Assembly: GCF_902833645.1 (NCBI RefSeq)
Contig: NZ_CADFGE010000015.1
Coordinates: 186,001 to 250,000 of the forward strand
Source: Paraburkholderia fungorum
GTDB taxonomy: Bacteria > Pseudomonadota > Gammaproteobacteria > Burkholderiales > Burkholderiaceae
Direction: 5' to 3'
Length of the DNA: 64,000 bases
Part shown: positions 43,713 through 52,102 of the stretch, in pieces
Layout of the letters: the number at the start of each line of letters is the position of its first letter
Numbering within the stretch: the first letter of the stretch is position 1
Position numbers and translations under genes: made by a program
The notes under the pieces: model-generated
What the model was told of the DNA's origin: nothing
Seen by the model: the letters and a program-made list of their open reading frames with translations, nothing else
Database searches by the model: none

Positions 43713-44993
43713 ATGAAAAACACACTCAAGGGTTTCGGCGCGGCGCTTTGCGTGGCTTTGCCGTTCCTGACGCAGACCCACGCGCAAGCCGCGGATCAGG
43801 CCCAGGTGCAGCGCGGCGCCTATCTGGCGAAGGTCGGCGATTGCGTTGCTTGCCATACGGCGCCGAAGGGCAAGCCGTTCGCGGGCGGCCTGCCGATGAC
43901 CACGCCGATGGGCCGCATCTACACGACCAACATCACGCCGGATCAGCAAACCGGCATTGGCAACTACACGGAAGAGGACTTTGCGAGAGCGATGCGCGAA
44001 GGCGTCGCGAAAGACGGTCACAACCTGTATCCGGCGATGCCGTACCCGTCCTATGCGAAGGTCAACGACGACGACATGAAAGCGCTGTACGCGTACTTCA
44101 TGAGCGGCGTCGCGCCGGTGCAGCAGGCGAACCGCGAACCGGACATCAAATGGCCGTTGAATATGCGCTGGCCGTTGAAGTTCTGGAACATGGTGTTCCT
44201 GGAGAAGGGCATCTATCAGGACAAGCCGGGCAAGGATGTGGCGTGGAATCGTGGCGCGTATCTCATCCAGGGCCTCGGGCACTGCGGCTCGTGCCATACG
44301 CCACGCGGCATTGCGTTCCAGGAAAAGGCGCTGGATGAAAGCGGCAGCGCGTTCCTGACCGGCGGCCTGCTCGACGGCTGGTTCGCGGCCAACCTGACGG
44401 GCGAGCACAACGTTGGCCTCGGCCGCTGGAACGATCAGGACTTGCGGGCGTTCCTGAAAACCGGCGCCAATCGCCATGCATCGGCGTTCGGTTCGATGAC
44501 CAGTGTGATCAACAACAGCACGCAGGGCATGAACGACACCGACATCGCCGCGATGTCCACGTACCTGAAGTCGCTGCCGCCGGCGGGTGGCAGTGGCGCG
44601 CCGCCTTACTCGTACGATCCACAGGCGACGAAAGTGTCGTTGAACCGTCCCGCGAACGATGCCGGTGCGCGCGTTTATACGGCGTATTGCATGCACTGCC
44701 ATGGTGTCGACGGACGCGGCTTTGCACCGATGCTTGCGCCGCTGGCCGGCAATCCGAACGTGCTGGAAAAGGATCCGTCCTCGCTGATCAACGTGACGTT
44801 GAACGGCACGGAGGACCTGGTGATCGGCGGCATTCCCGCGCCGTATCCGATGCCGAAGTACGCGCCGGTGCTCAACGACCAGCAGATCGCCGACGTGCTC
44901 ACCTTCGTGCGCGCCGGCTGGAATAACGGTGGACCGGCGGTGACGGCGGCCGACGTGGCGAAGCTGCGCAAGTCGACTGAGGCGGCTCGCTAG
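43713..44993 (+). CDS. Tri-haem cytochrome c, cassette 2
   Basis: 426 residues. Sec signal (ends about residue 25, HAQA) and three haem motifs: CVACH, CGSCH and CMHCH. The first two domains resemble the cytochrome subunit of alcohol/gluconate dehydrogenases (LYPAMPYPSYAKVNDDDMKALYAYFMSG; QGLGHCGSCHTPRG). It follows the large subunit by 16 bp, so the operon is small, large, cytochrome. No lipobox, unlike the cytochrome in cassette 1. Strong terminator after it. Confidence 0.93.
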   Translation: MKNTLKGFGAALCVALPFLTQTHAQAADQAQVQRGAYLAKVGDCVACHTAPKGKPFAGGLPMTTPMGRIYTTNITPDQQTGIGNYTEEDFARAMREGVAKDGHNLYPAMPYPSYAKVNDDDMKALYAYFMSGVAPVQQANREPDIKWPLNMRWPLKFWNMVFLEKGIYQDKPGKDVAWNRGAYLIQGLGHCGSCHTPRGIAFQEKALDESGSAFLTGGLLDGWFAANLTGEHNVGLGRWNDQDLRAFLKTGANRHASAFGSMTSVINNSTQGMNDTDIAAMSTYLKSLPPAGGSGAPPYSYDPQATKVSLNRPANDAGARVYTAYCMHCHGVDGRGFAPMLAPLAGNPNVLEKDPSSLINVTLNGTEDLVIGGIPAPYPMPKYAPVLNDQQIADVLTFVRAGWNNGGPAVTAADVAKLRKSTEAAR

Positions 44994-45019
44994 CGGCGCC
45001 GCGCTCGAGGCTCGCAACG

Positions 45020-45060
45020 AAAAAAAGCGGCAACCGTTTTGCACGGTTGCCGCTTTTTTA
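45020..45060. terminator. Bidirectional Rho-independent terminator
   Basis: Perfect stem GCGGCAACCG paired with CGGTTGCCGC, 7-nt loop, flanked by AAAAAA on the left and TTTTTT on the right. It therefore works on both strands, ending cytochrome cassette 2 and the ABC operon. Confidence 0.92.
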
Positions 45061-45076
45061 TCGACCAGGGGAAGCC

Positions 45077-45733
45077 TCAACGGTGCTGCCCCACCTTCTG
45101 CCGTTTCTCCAGCACGCGCGCATACCACGTCAACGGGAAGCACATCGCGAAGTAAATCATCGCCACCATGCCGTAGATCGGAAACGGGCGGAAAGCGGCG
45201 TTGGTGATCATCGTGCCGGTCTTGGTCAATTCCGTGAAGCCGATGATCGATGCCAGCGCCGTGCTCTTTACCACTTGCACGAGGAAACCGACGGTCGGCG
45301 CCACGGCAATTTTCAGTGCCTGCGGCCAGACGATGTAGCGCAGTTGCTGGCCGAACGTCATGCCGAGACTCGCCCCCGCGGACCACTGGCCGCGCGGCAC
45401 GGCTTCCACGCAGCCGCGCCAGATATCGACCAGATACGCGCTGGTATAAAGCGTCAGCGTGACGGTTGCCGCGACCCAGGGCGACACATCGACGCCCAGC
45501 AAGGGCAGGCCGAAAAACGCCAGAAACAGTTGCATCAGCAGCGGCGTGCCCTGAAACACCTCCACGTACACCACCACGATGTGCCGCAGCCACGGCAACG
45601 GCGAGACGCGCATCGCGAGCAGGATCAGCCCGACAATGCCGCCGCCGACAAACGCGATCAGCGACAACAACACCGTCCAGCGGGCGGCGAGCAACAGATT
45701 GCGGGCGATGTCCCACAGCGTGAATTCGACCAT
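45077..45733 (-). CDS. Polar amino-acid ABC transporter permease
   Basis: 218 residues with five or so helices and the HisMQ-type inner-membrane loop EAVPRGQWSAGASLGMTFGQQLRYIVWPQALK. Last gene of the minus-strand transport operon; start MVEFTLWDIA follows GGAG. It forms the pore with the permease upstream. Its own ATPase is not encoded near, see findings. Confidence 0.9.
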   Translation of the reverse strand: MVEFTLWDIARNLLLAARWTVLLSLIAFVGGGIVGLILLAMRVSPLPWLRHIVVVYVEVFQGTPLLMQLFLAFFGLPLLGVDVSPWVAATVTLTLYTSAYLVDIWRGCVEAVPRGQWSAGASLGMTFGQQLRYIVWPQALKIAVAPTVGFLVQVVKSTALASIIGFTELTKTGTMITNAAFRPFPIYGMVAMIYFAMCFPLTWYARVLEKRQKVGQHR

Positions 45734-45735
45734 GA

Positions 45736-46488
45736 TCAACGCTCCGTCGGCAGAGTGCGGGCGCCGCGCCACATCAGGCGGGTACGCCAGTTACGCGGCG
45801 CGCTGCCGCTATTGCCGCCGCGAGCCACGCGGCCCGCAAAGAGATTGCGGCCGAGCCGGTTCATGAGTTGCCGCAACACGATCGACAACACCAGATACGT
45901 CGCGGTGATGATCAGGTAGCTTTCGAACGAGCGGAAGTTGCGCGACTGGATGAAGTTGGCCGCGTAAGTCAGATCGGGTACCGAGATCTGCGAAACCACC
46001 GCCGAGCCAAGCATCACGATCAGCACCTGGCTCAACAACGCGGGAAATACATTGGCGAGCGCCTGCGGCAGCACGACGTAGCGAAACACCTGGCGCCCGT
46101 GCAGGCCGAGCGCCTGCGCCGCCTGCACCTGGCCGCGCGAAATCGAATCGATCCCGGCGCGCACGATTTCGATCGCGTACGCGCCGAGATTGACGGTCAT
46201 CGCCAGAATCGCGGCCTGTACCTCGTCGATATGAATGCCGAGGCTCGGCAAGCCGAAGAAGATGAAGAACAACTGCACGATGAAGGGCGTGTTGCGGATC
46301 AACTCGACGTAAGCCGCGACCATGCCGCGCGCCCATTTCGGACCGGCCACCGCGATGCTCGCGCCGCCAATGCCGACGAGGCCGCCGAGCACGGTGGACA
46401 CGGCGGTCAGTCCCAATGTGACGGCGACGCCGCGCGCGAGCAGCCCCGCATAGAGGCCGAAGCCGCTGAAATCGAACGCGTAGGTCAT
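45736..46488 (-). CDS. Polar amino-acid ABC transporter permease
   Basis: 250 residues with helices and the loop RAGIDSISRGQVQAAQALGLHGRQVFRYVVLPQALANVFPALLSQ typical of HisMQ-family permeases. The next gene starts 3 bp after its stop, so translation is coupled. It would pair with 45077-45733 to import polar amino acids supplied by the 46556-47383 binding protein. Confidence 0.9.
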   Translation of the reverse strand: MTYAFDFSGFGLYAGLLARGVAVTLGLTAVSTVLGGLVGIGGASIAVAGPKWARGMVAAYVELIRNTPFIVQLFFIFFGLPSLGIHIDEVQAAILAMTVNLGAYAIEIVRAGIDSISRGQVQAAQALGLHGRQVFRYVVLPQALANVFPALLSQVLIVMLGSAVVSQISVPDLTYAANFIQSRNFRSFESYLIITATYLVLSIVLRQLMNRLGRNLFAGRVARGGNSGSAPRNWRTRLMWRGARTLPTER

Positions 46489-46555
46489 GACGTGGCGCTC
46501 ATCGTGAGGTCAAACTCCGGCGCGGACGCTCCGAAGACGTCCGTGCAAACAAGGT

Positions 46556-47383
46556 TTAGAGATCGGCCGGCAGCGGCGCGCGCAGCCACTTCTGCGAAAT
46601 CGCATTCATGGTGCCGTCCTTGCGGGCCTTGGCAATCGTTTCGTCGACTTTCTGCTTCAGACGCGGCTCGTTCTTGTTCAAACCGACGTGATCCGGCGAG
46701 CTGAACAGCGAGAACTTCTGCTCCGGATCGTTCGCCGGATGACGCGCGAGAATCGTGGCGCCGACGTCGTTGCCGACTACCATCAACTGTACCTGACCAG
46801 AAAGAAACGCCGAAATTGCGCCGTTAGGATCGTCGAATCTTTTTATGGTCGCGCTGGGCGGCGCGATTTTGGTCACGCTCAGATCTTCCAGCGTGCCGCG
46901 CGCGACCGAAATCGTCTTGCCGGCGAGGTCGGCGGCGTTCTTCACGGGCAGCGCTTTCGGGCCGAACACGGCGAGGTAGTAGGGCGCGTAGGGCTGGGAG
47001 AAGTCGATCACCTTTTCGCGCTCCGGCGTCTGGCCGACTGAAAGCAGCATGTCAGCCTTGTGGTCGGCGAGGTAGGCCATGCGGTTGTCGCCCGTCACCT
47101 GCACGAGTTCGACCTTTGCGTTGAGCGCACGGCCGATCAGATTGGCGACGTCGATGTCGTAGCCCATCGGCTTCATGTCCGGGCCGATCGAGCCGAACGG
47201 CGGATAGTCCTCGAACACGCCGATGCGCACCGTGCCGGTTTTGGCGATGTTGTCGAGCGCGTCGGCATGCGCGGCCGGCGACGCCAGCGCGCACAGCGCG
47301 CCGAGGCCGGTGATGGCGAGCGTCGCGGCAAGCGTGGCGAAGACACGGCGCGCGTTCGATTGGGCAACTTGGGGCTGGTTCAT
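46556..47383 (-). CDS. Polar amino-acid ABC transporter substrate-binding protein
   Basis: 275 residues with a signal peptide (ends ASPAAHADA). Solute-binding family 3 motifs: TGTVRIGVFEDYPPFGSIG, GYDIDVANLIGRAL, VELVQVTGDNRMAYLADHKADMLLSVGQTPEREKVIDFSQPYAPYY. It binds a small polar amino acid in the periplasm; which one cannot be told. Lies between the polyamine-type ATPase gene and the two permeases. Confidence 0.92.
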   Translation of the reverse strand: MNQPQVAQSNARRVFATLAATLAITGLGALCALASPAAHADALDNIAKTGTVRIGVFEDYPPFGSIGPDMKPMGYDIDVANLIGRALNAKVELVQVTGDNRMAYLADHKADMLLSVGQTPEREKVIDFSQPYAPYYLAVFGPKALPVKNAADLAGKTISVARGTLEDLSVTKIAPPSATIKRFDDPNGAISAFLSGQVQLMVVGNDVGATILARHPANDPEQKFSLFSSPDHVGLNKNEPRLKQKVDETIAKARKDGTMNAISQKWLRAPLPADL

Positions 47384-47437
47384 GGTCTTTCCTCTGTCGA
47401 AAACTCGGTACTGGAATGGTTTTTCTGGATGAGCGTT

Positions 47438-48511
47438 TCAATGCGCCGCGCGGGCAGCGATCAGTTTGCATGCATGCGGTGGCAATTCCGCGAGCACCGG
47501 CATGCCGAGCGCCAGTCCCGGCGTTTCTCGCGGGGTGGTGGCGGCCGTCAGCGTGAAGCCCGCGCAATCGATCGTCGCTTCGAGTGAGGCTCCCACGTCG
47601 CGGATAAACGTCACCGTGCCCGCGAGGCGGTTCGGCCCTGCATGGTCGGAGGCCGATTTGACGCACACATCTTCCGGCCGGATCAACAGACGGATGTCGC
47701 CGCTGGCTTGCGGCACGCGTGCCGGCTGCGCCACCGCAATGCGCCGGCCTCCCGGCAGGCTGACGCCGCCCGCGCCGTCGTAAGTGACCGGCAGGATATT
47801 GCCGAGCCCGATGAAGTCGGCGACGAACTCGCTGACCGGGTCGCGATAAATAACGAGCGGTTTGCCGACTTGCGCAATCCGGCCTTTCTCCATCACGACG
47901 ATTTCGTCGGCCATGGTCATCGCTTCGCGCTGGTCGTGCGTGACCATGATCGTCGTGATGCCGAGGCGCTGTTGCAGCAGCCGAATCTCGACCTGCATCG
48001 CTTCGCGCAGCTTGGCGTCGAGCGCGGAGAGCGGTTCGTCGAGCAGCAGCAGTTTCGGTTGCGAGGCGATTGCGCGCGCAATCGCCACGCGTTGCCGCTG
48101 GCCGCCGGAGAGTTGCGTGACGGACCGGTTCGCCATGTGCGGTAGCTGGATCAGATCCAGCAACTCGGCGACGCGCCGTGCTTGCGCGTCTTTCGCGGTC
48201 TTGCGCAGCTTGAGCGGATACGCGACGTTTTGCGCCACTGTCATATGCGGAAACAGGGCGAGCGACTGGAACACCATGCCGAAGTCGCGCTGGTTCGCCG
48301 GCAGATGCGTAATATCGCGGCCCGCGAAATGGATGCTGCCCGCGCTCGGCGTCTCGAGTCCGGCAATCATCCGCAGCAGCGTGGTCTTGCCGCAGCCGGA
48401 CGGCCCGAGAAAGCACACCAGCTTGCCGTCGGGCACGCTCAGATCGACGCTGTCGACGGCATAGGTCGCATTGAAGCGCCTGGTCACGGCCTGCAAGGTC
48501 AGATGGGTCAT
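47438..48511 (-). CDS. ABC transporter ATPase, PotA/polyamine-type
   Basis: 357 residues. Walker A GPSGCGKTT, signature LSGGQRQRVAIARAIA, Walker B LLLLDEPLSALDAKL and switch His in TIMVTHDQREAM, followed by a C-terminal TOBE domain (LLIRPEDVCVKSA ... VTFIRDVGASLEATIDC). The TOBE domain marks the PotA/FbpC/MalK group, not the small GlnQ ATPases. Start MTHLTLQ at 48511 is preceded by GGAG. It is the only ATPase gene in the operon. Confidence 0.93.
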   Translation of the reverse strand: MTHLTLQAVTRRFNATYAVDSVDLSVPDGKLVCFLGPSGCGKTTLLRMIAGLETPSAGSIHFAGRDITHLPANQRDFGMVFQSLALFPHMTVAQNVAYPLKLRKTAKDAQARRVAELLDLIQLPHMANRSVTQLSGGQRQRVAIARAIASQPKLLLLDEPLSALDAKLREAMQVEIRLLQQRLGITTIMVTHDQREAMTMADEIVVMEKGRIAQVGKPLVIYRDPVSEFVADFIGLGNILPVTYDGAGGVSLPGGRRIAVAQPARVPQASGDIRLLIRPEDVCVKSASDHAGPNRLAGTVTFIRDVGASLEATIDCAGFTLTAATTPRETPGLALGMPVLAELPPHACKLIAARAAH

Positions 48512-48566
48512 CGAATGCTCCAGCAAAAAGGCATCAGCGCAGCGCGGATCGAAAGGCAAAGGGCGG

Positions 48567-49472
48567 TCAAAGCGCCACCCCTTCGTCGCCGATCAGCTTT
48601 TCGAGCAGCCAGATCAGCGCGAAGTCGATCGCGACGATGAATACGGCGAAACAGAACACAGTCGGATCGAGCGACGACACGGTACGGCTGTAGAGCCACA
48701 CCGGCAGCGTCATCGTGTCGATGCCGTACAGAAAGAAAGTCACTGTGAATTCGTTGAACGAGACGATGAACGCGAACAGCATGCCGGCAAGAATACCGGG
48801 GCGCATCAGCGGCAGGATCACGTCGATCAGCGCGCGGCCCGGGCTTGCGCCCATCACGCAGGCCGCTTCTTCGAACTCCGGGCCGATCGAGGCGACCGAT
48901 GCCGCGCAGTTCTTCACCGTGAACGGCAACGCCAGAATGACGTGCGCGATGATCAGGCGGAACACGCCGAGCTCGACCGGCAGCACGTTGAACACCAGCA
49001 GCAGCGACAAGCCGAGCATCACCAGCGGATAGACGAGCGGCAGCGCGACCAGTTGTTCGACCGCCGGTTTGCCGCGAAAACGGTAGCGGCTCAGTGCGTA
49101 CGCGGCCGGCACCGAGACGAGGGTGGCGATGACCATCGTCGAGAGCGCGACGATCAGGCTCGTGCTGAGCGCGGCGCCCATCGAGAGCGAATCGCTCGCA
49201 TCCGGCGAGACAAAGCTGTGCCATGCCGCGCGGTACCAATGCAGGCCGTAGGCGTGCGGCGGGAATTCAAGCGTGTCGGCCGCGCTGAACGACATGGTGA
49301 TCATCGTCAGGATCGGCAGCGCGGCGAGGAACAGCACGACGGCGGCGAGCAGCGCGGTGGCCTTGCCGAGCTGGCCGGGCATGGTGGTCGGCAAACGCGG
49401 CAAGCGCGGCAGGCGCGGCAGGCGCGGTGAACGCGGTGGGCGCGTCAGGGGAGTCTGGGTCGGCGTGCTCAT
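48567..49472 (-). CDS. ABC permease, PotC-type, with repetitive N-terminus
   Basis: 301 residues, six helices, and the permease loop EFEEAACVMGASPGRALIDVILPLMRPGILAGML. The first ~30 residues are a repeat of Arg-Leu-Pro (RLPRLPRLPRLP), encoded by six 9-bp units at 49390-49443. It overlaps the upstream permease by ATGA. It probably pairs with 49469-50452 in importing spermidine/putrescine-like or other small cations/anions. Confidence 0.9.
   Translation of the reverse strand: MSTPTQTPLTRPPRSPRLPRLPRLPRLPTTMPGQLGKATALLAAVVLFLAALPILTMITMSFSAADTLEFPPHAYGLHWYRAAWHSFVSPDASDSLSMGAALSTSLIVALSTMVIATLVSVPAAYALSRYRFRGKPAVEQLVALPLVYPLVMLGLSLLLVFNVLPVELGVFRLIIAHVILALPFTVKNCAASVASIGPEFEEAACVMGASPGRALIDVILPLMRPGILAGMLFAFIVSFNEFTVTFFLYGIDTMTLPVWLYSRTVSSLDPTVFCFAVFIVAIDFALIWLLEKLIGDEGVAL
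49390..49443. repeat. Six tandem 9-bp units in permease N-terminus
   Basis: Units are GGCAAACGC, GGCAAGCGC, GGCAGGCGC, GGCAGGCGC, GGTGAACGC and GGTGGGCGC on the + strand. They are in frame (3 codons each), so copy change would not break the gene. Confidence 0.85.
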
Positions 49473-50452
49473 GCGTGAGGCTCCTCGGCGAGACGTTGCG
49501 TGCGGCGCACGAGCCGTTGCGACAGTGCCATCACGGTGAGCGTCGCGATCATCAATACGACCCCCGACGCCGATGCCGCGGGCCAGTTGAGCAGGGGTGC
49601 GACCTGGTCGTGAACCAGCACGGCAAGCATCGGCACGCGGCGTCCGCCGAGCAACAGGGGCACGGCGAATGCGCTGGCGTTGTAGGCGAACACCAGCAAC
49701 GCGCCGGATACGAGCCCCGGCATGGCGAGCGGCAGCAATACGTGACGCAGCGTTTGCCAACGCGTCGCGCCGAGCGTGGCCGCGGCTTCTTCATACGAGC
49801 TCGAGACCGCGCGCATCGCGCTCGACAAGGGCAGTACAGCCAGAGGAAACGCGGTCTGAATCAGGCCGAGCAACACGCCGTGTTCGCGATACAGCCACAT
49901 CACCGGACGGTCGACCAAGCCGCTGCCGAGCAGCGCGTGATTGAGCAGGCCGGCCGGGCCAAGAATGATCAGCCAGCCGTAACCTTGCAGCAGCAGATTG
50001 ACGAGCAAGGGCAGCAGCACGCCCGCGAGCAGCAGCCGCCGCGCGAGCCGCGACTTGGTGCGCGCCATCGCAAGAGCGACGGGAATAGCCAGCAGCACGG
50101 CGCAGACCATGCTTTGAAAGGCGAGCTTCAGCGTGAGCCACAGCGACTTCAGGAAATAGCCGTCGAGGAGATCGGCGTAGTTCTGTAGCGTGAAGCCATG
50201 CCATTCGTTGCCTTGCGTACCGAAGCTCATTCGCAGTACGACGAGCGCCGCCGCGCCGAGGATGGCGAGAAACAGCAGGATCGGCGCGAGCAGAAGCCAG
50301 GGGCGCGCTTTCGCGAGCGCAGTGGGCGCCTGCTCGTCCGGTGCGCGGGAAGCCGCGTCGGGCGAGCCGGGTGCGGCGCCCGGCGCGTCACCCGATCCAG
50401 CGTCCGACGCCGACGATGCGCGCCGTGAAAACCGCGCGAGCATTGCGGTCAT
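49469..50452 (-). CDS. ABC permease, PotB-type
   Basis: 327 residues. After a ~55-residue Ala/Asp/Pro-rich cytoplasmic N-terminus come six helices and the loop SSSYEEAAATLGATRWQTLRHVLLPLAMPGLVSG. It starts with ATGA overlap against the binding-protein gene and ends with ATGA overlap against the PotC-type gene. It forms half of the pore for the 50449-51543 binding protein. Confidence 0.92.
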   Translation of the reverse strand: MTAMLARFSRRASSASDAGSGDAPGAAPGSPDAASRAPDEQAPTALAKARPWLLLAPILLFLAILGAAALVVLRMSFGTQGNEWHGFTLQNYADLLDGYFLKSLWLTLKLAFQSMVCAVLLAIPVALAMARTKSRLARRLLLAGVLLPLLVNLLLQGYGWLIILGPAGLLNHALLGSGLVDRPVMWLYREHGVLLGLIQTAFPLAVLPLSSAMRAVSSSYEEAAATLGATRWQTLRHVLLPLAMPGLVSGALLVFAYNASAFAVPLLLGGRRVPMLAVLVHDQVAPLLNWPAASASGVVLMIATLTVMALSQRLVRRTQRLAEEPHA

Positions 50453-51543
50453 GCCGAGAAAATTTCGGTGTAGCGCTTGATCCACGCCGGCTGCACGACG
50501 GCGAGCGCCTTGTCGTCATGCAGGATCGCTTTCTCGGCGATCTGCTGCGGGCTCGGCACGAACGCGCGGCTCTCGGCCGGAATCACCGCTTTCGAATTGA
50601 CGGGTCCGTTCAGCACATCGGCGGCCATGCGGCCTTGCACGCCCGCATCGAGAGAATGGTTGATGAAGGCGTGAATCAGATCGCTGTCGGCGGGGTGCGA
50701 CTTCGGGATCACCGTGAACATCAACTGCGTGGCGAAGCCTTCCTTCATGCCGTAGGTCACGCCCATCTTGTACTCGGGCTTGCGGATCTGGTCGGGGAAA
50801 AAGGCCGGCGAATAGATGCCGCCGATATCGAGCGAACCGGTGCGGAACAGGTCGGCCACCTGATTCGGGTTCTCGCCGAGCGTCATCACGTGGTCTTTCA
50901 ACTGCATCAGCTTCCTGAAGCCCGGCTCGATGTTCTGTTGCGAGCCGCCGTTCATTTTTGCGGCGATGATGGCGAGGTCTACCGCTTCGGCCCATTCCGG
51001 CGGCGGCAGGAACAGGCGTCCGGCGTACTTCGGGTCCCACAGTGCTTCGTACGAAGACGGCGCGGTCTTGACCGTCGACGTGTTGTAGATCAAGCCGTCC
51101 GACCACAGCAGATAGCCCACGCCGAAGCCATTCGCGCCCGTGCGGTATTGCGGCGCGACCTCCTTCAGATTCGGCAGCTTGTCGAGATCGGGCTTCATCA
51201 ACAGACCCGCGTCGCCGAGGCCCGCAGCGCCGACGCCGGCCAGCGTGATGACGTCGTAAGTGGGACGATCGCCCGCGGCCTTGACCTTGGCGACCATGCC
51301 GGAGGTGCCGTCGGCGCGGTCGGCGATCACCTTCGCGCCGGTCTTCGCCGTGAACGTGGCGGCGATGTTGCGCAAAGCAGCGGCGCCCGTGTCGTCCGAC
51401 CAGGTCAGCAAGCGCAGTGTCTTGCCGGAGAAGTTGTGCTCTTGTGCTCTGAGATTGATAAACGGCATCGGCAATGTGGACGCCGCGAGCGCCGTGCCGA
51501 TCGCCTTGATGGCCTGCCTTCTACCCCGTTTGATCTCTTGCAT
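50449..51543 (-). CDS. Extracellular solute-binding protein, PotD-like, with Tat-like signal
   Basis: 364 residues. The signal region is KRGRRQAIKAIGTALAASTLPMPFINLRAQ; the RR pair in front of a hydrophobic stretch could act as a Tat or an ordinary Sec signal. Mature part resembles PotD/ABC type 1 extracellular polyamine or iron-type binders (LRLLTWSDDTGAAALRNIAATFTAKTGAKVIA). Start MQEIKRGRR at 51543 has AGGAG upstream. First gene of the seven-gene operon. Confidence 0.9.
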   Translation of the reverse strand: MQEIKRGRRQAIKAIGTALAASTLPMPFINLRAQEHNFSGKTLRLLTWSDDTGAAALRNIAATFTAKTGAKVIADRADGTSGMVAKVKAAGDRPTYDVITLAGVGAAGLGDAGLLMKPDLDKLPNLKEVAPQYRTGANGFGVGYLLWSDGLIYNTSTVKTAPSSYEALWDPKYAGRLFLPPPEWAEAVDLAIIAAKMNGGSQQNIEPGFRKLMQLKDHVMTLGENPNQVADLFRTGSLDIGGIYSPAFFPDQIRKPEYKMGVTYGMKEGFATQLMFTVIPKSHPADSDLIHAFINHSLDAGVQGRMAADVLNGPVNSKAVIPAESRAFVPSPQQIAEKAILHDDKALAVVQPAWIKRYTEIFSA

Positions 51544-52102
51544 GGCGGTCTCCTGTGTTGAACGCCTGTTGCCTGGTGAGTTTCGCTCTGACCGCTGCCG
51601 TTGCATCGCCCATTCGCGCTGCTTGTGATGCCCAACCTTGTGTTCCCGACCTCACGCGATACCCGTTGCGTTGCGTGTGGATGCACTCTAGATTTGCCAA
51701 AATCCCCCAACAAACGAAATATGCGCATGGAGCGCATGACAGAATCTCATGGGTTGACTGTCGCGCGACGCTAGCGGAGGCTTTGCTACGATCCTTGCGA
51801 GCCCCAATCCAGTGGCTTATCGGGGTTAACGTCCATGATTTTCAGGCGCAGAGGGGCTTGACGGAGGTATGAGGAAAGCTCGGTTCTGGTGCGATGTCCG
51901 GCAGGATCTGCCCCGAGTCGGTGCAAGCCGGCGTGCCAAGGCTTGAATTGACGGTCACGTCATGAGTGAAATGCATGCGGTTTGCCCGAGCGCACCACGT
52001 GCGAGAACTTCTGATCGCGTATGCTGTGGGCTCACAGGGCGTGACGGCGTACAACGCCGCCACCATGCGATGATTTTTCCTGATTCCGGACTGGACTACC
52101 CG
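51544..52102. other. Divergent regulatory region of the ABC operon and LysR gene
   Basis: 559 bp. No gene found. Contains an ATGCGC-N5-GCGCAT dyad at 51721-51737 and AT-richer sequence near 51690-51725. It likely contains both promoters. Confidence 0.55.
51721..51737. promoter_or_regulatory. Palindrome, candidate operator
   Basis: ATGCGC ATGGA GCGCAT, a perfect 6-bp inverted repeat, 178 bp upstream of the ABC operon start and between it and the divergent LysR gene. Regulatory role is inferred. Confidence 0.35.

Noticed and set aside
43500..45716. 738-codon minus-strand frame over cytochrome c cassette 2
   Set aside because: It crosses the terminator at 45020-45060 and spans two real genes in other frames; the product is Arg-rich with no known motif.
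47052..48416. 454-codon minus-strand frame overlapping the ATPase and binding-protein genes
   Set aside because: Wrong frame of real minus-strand genes; Arg/Ala-rich and without motifs, whereas the chosen frames have Walker and binding-protein signatures.
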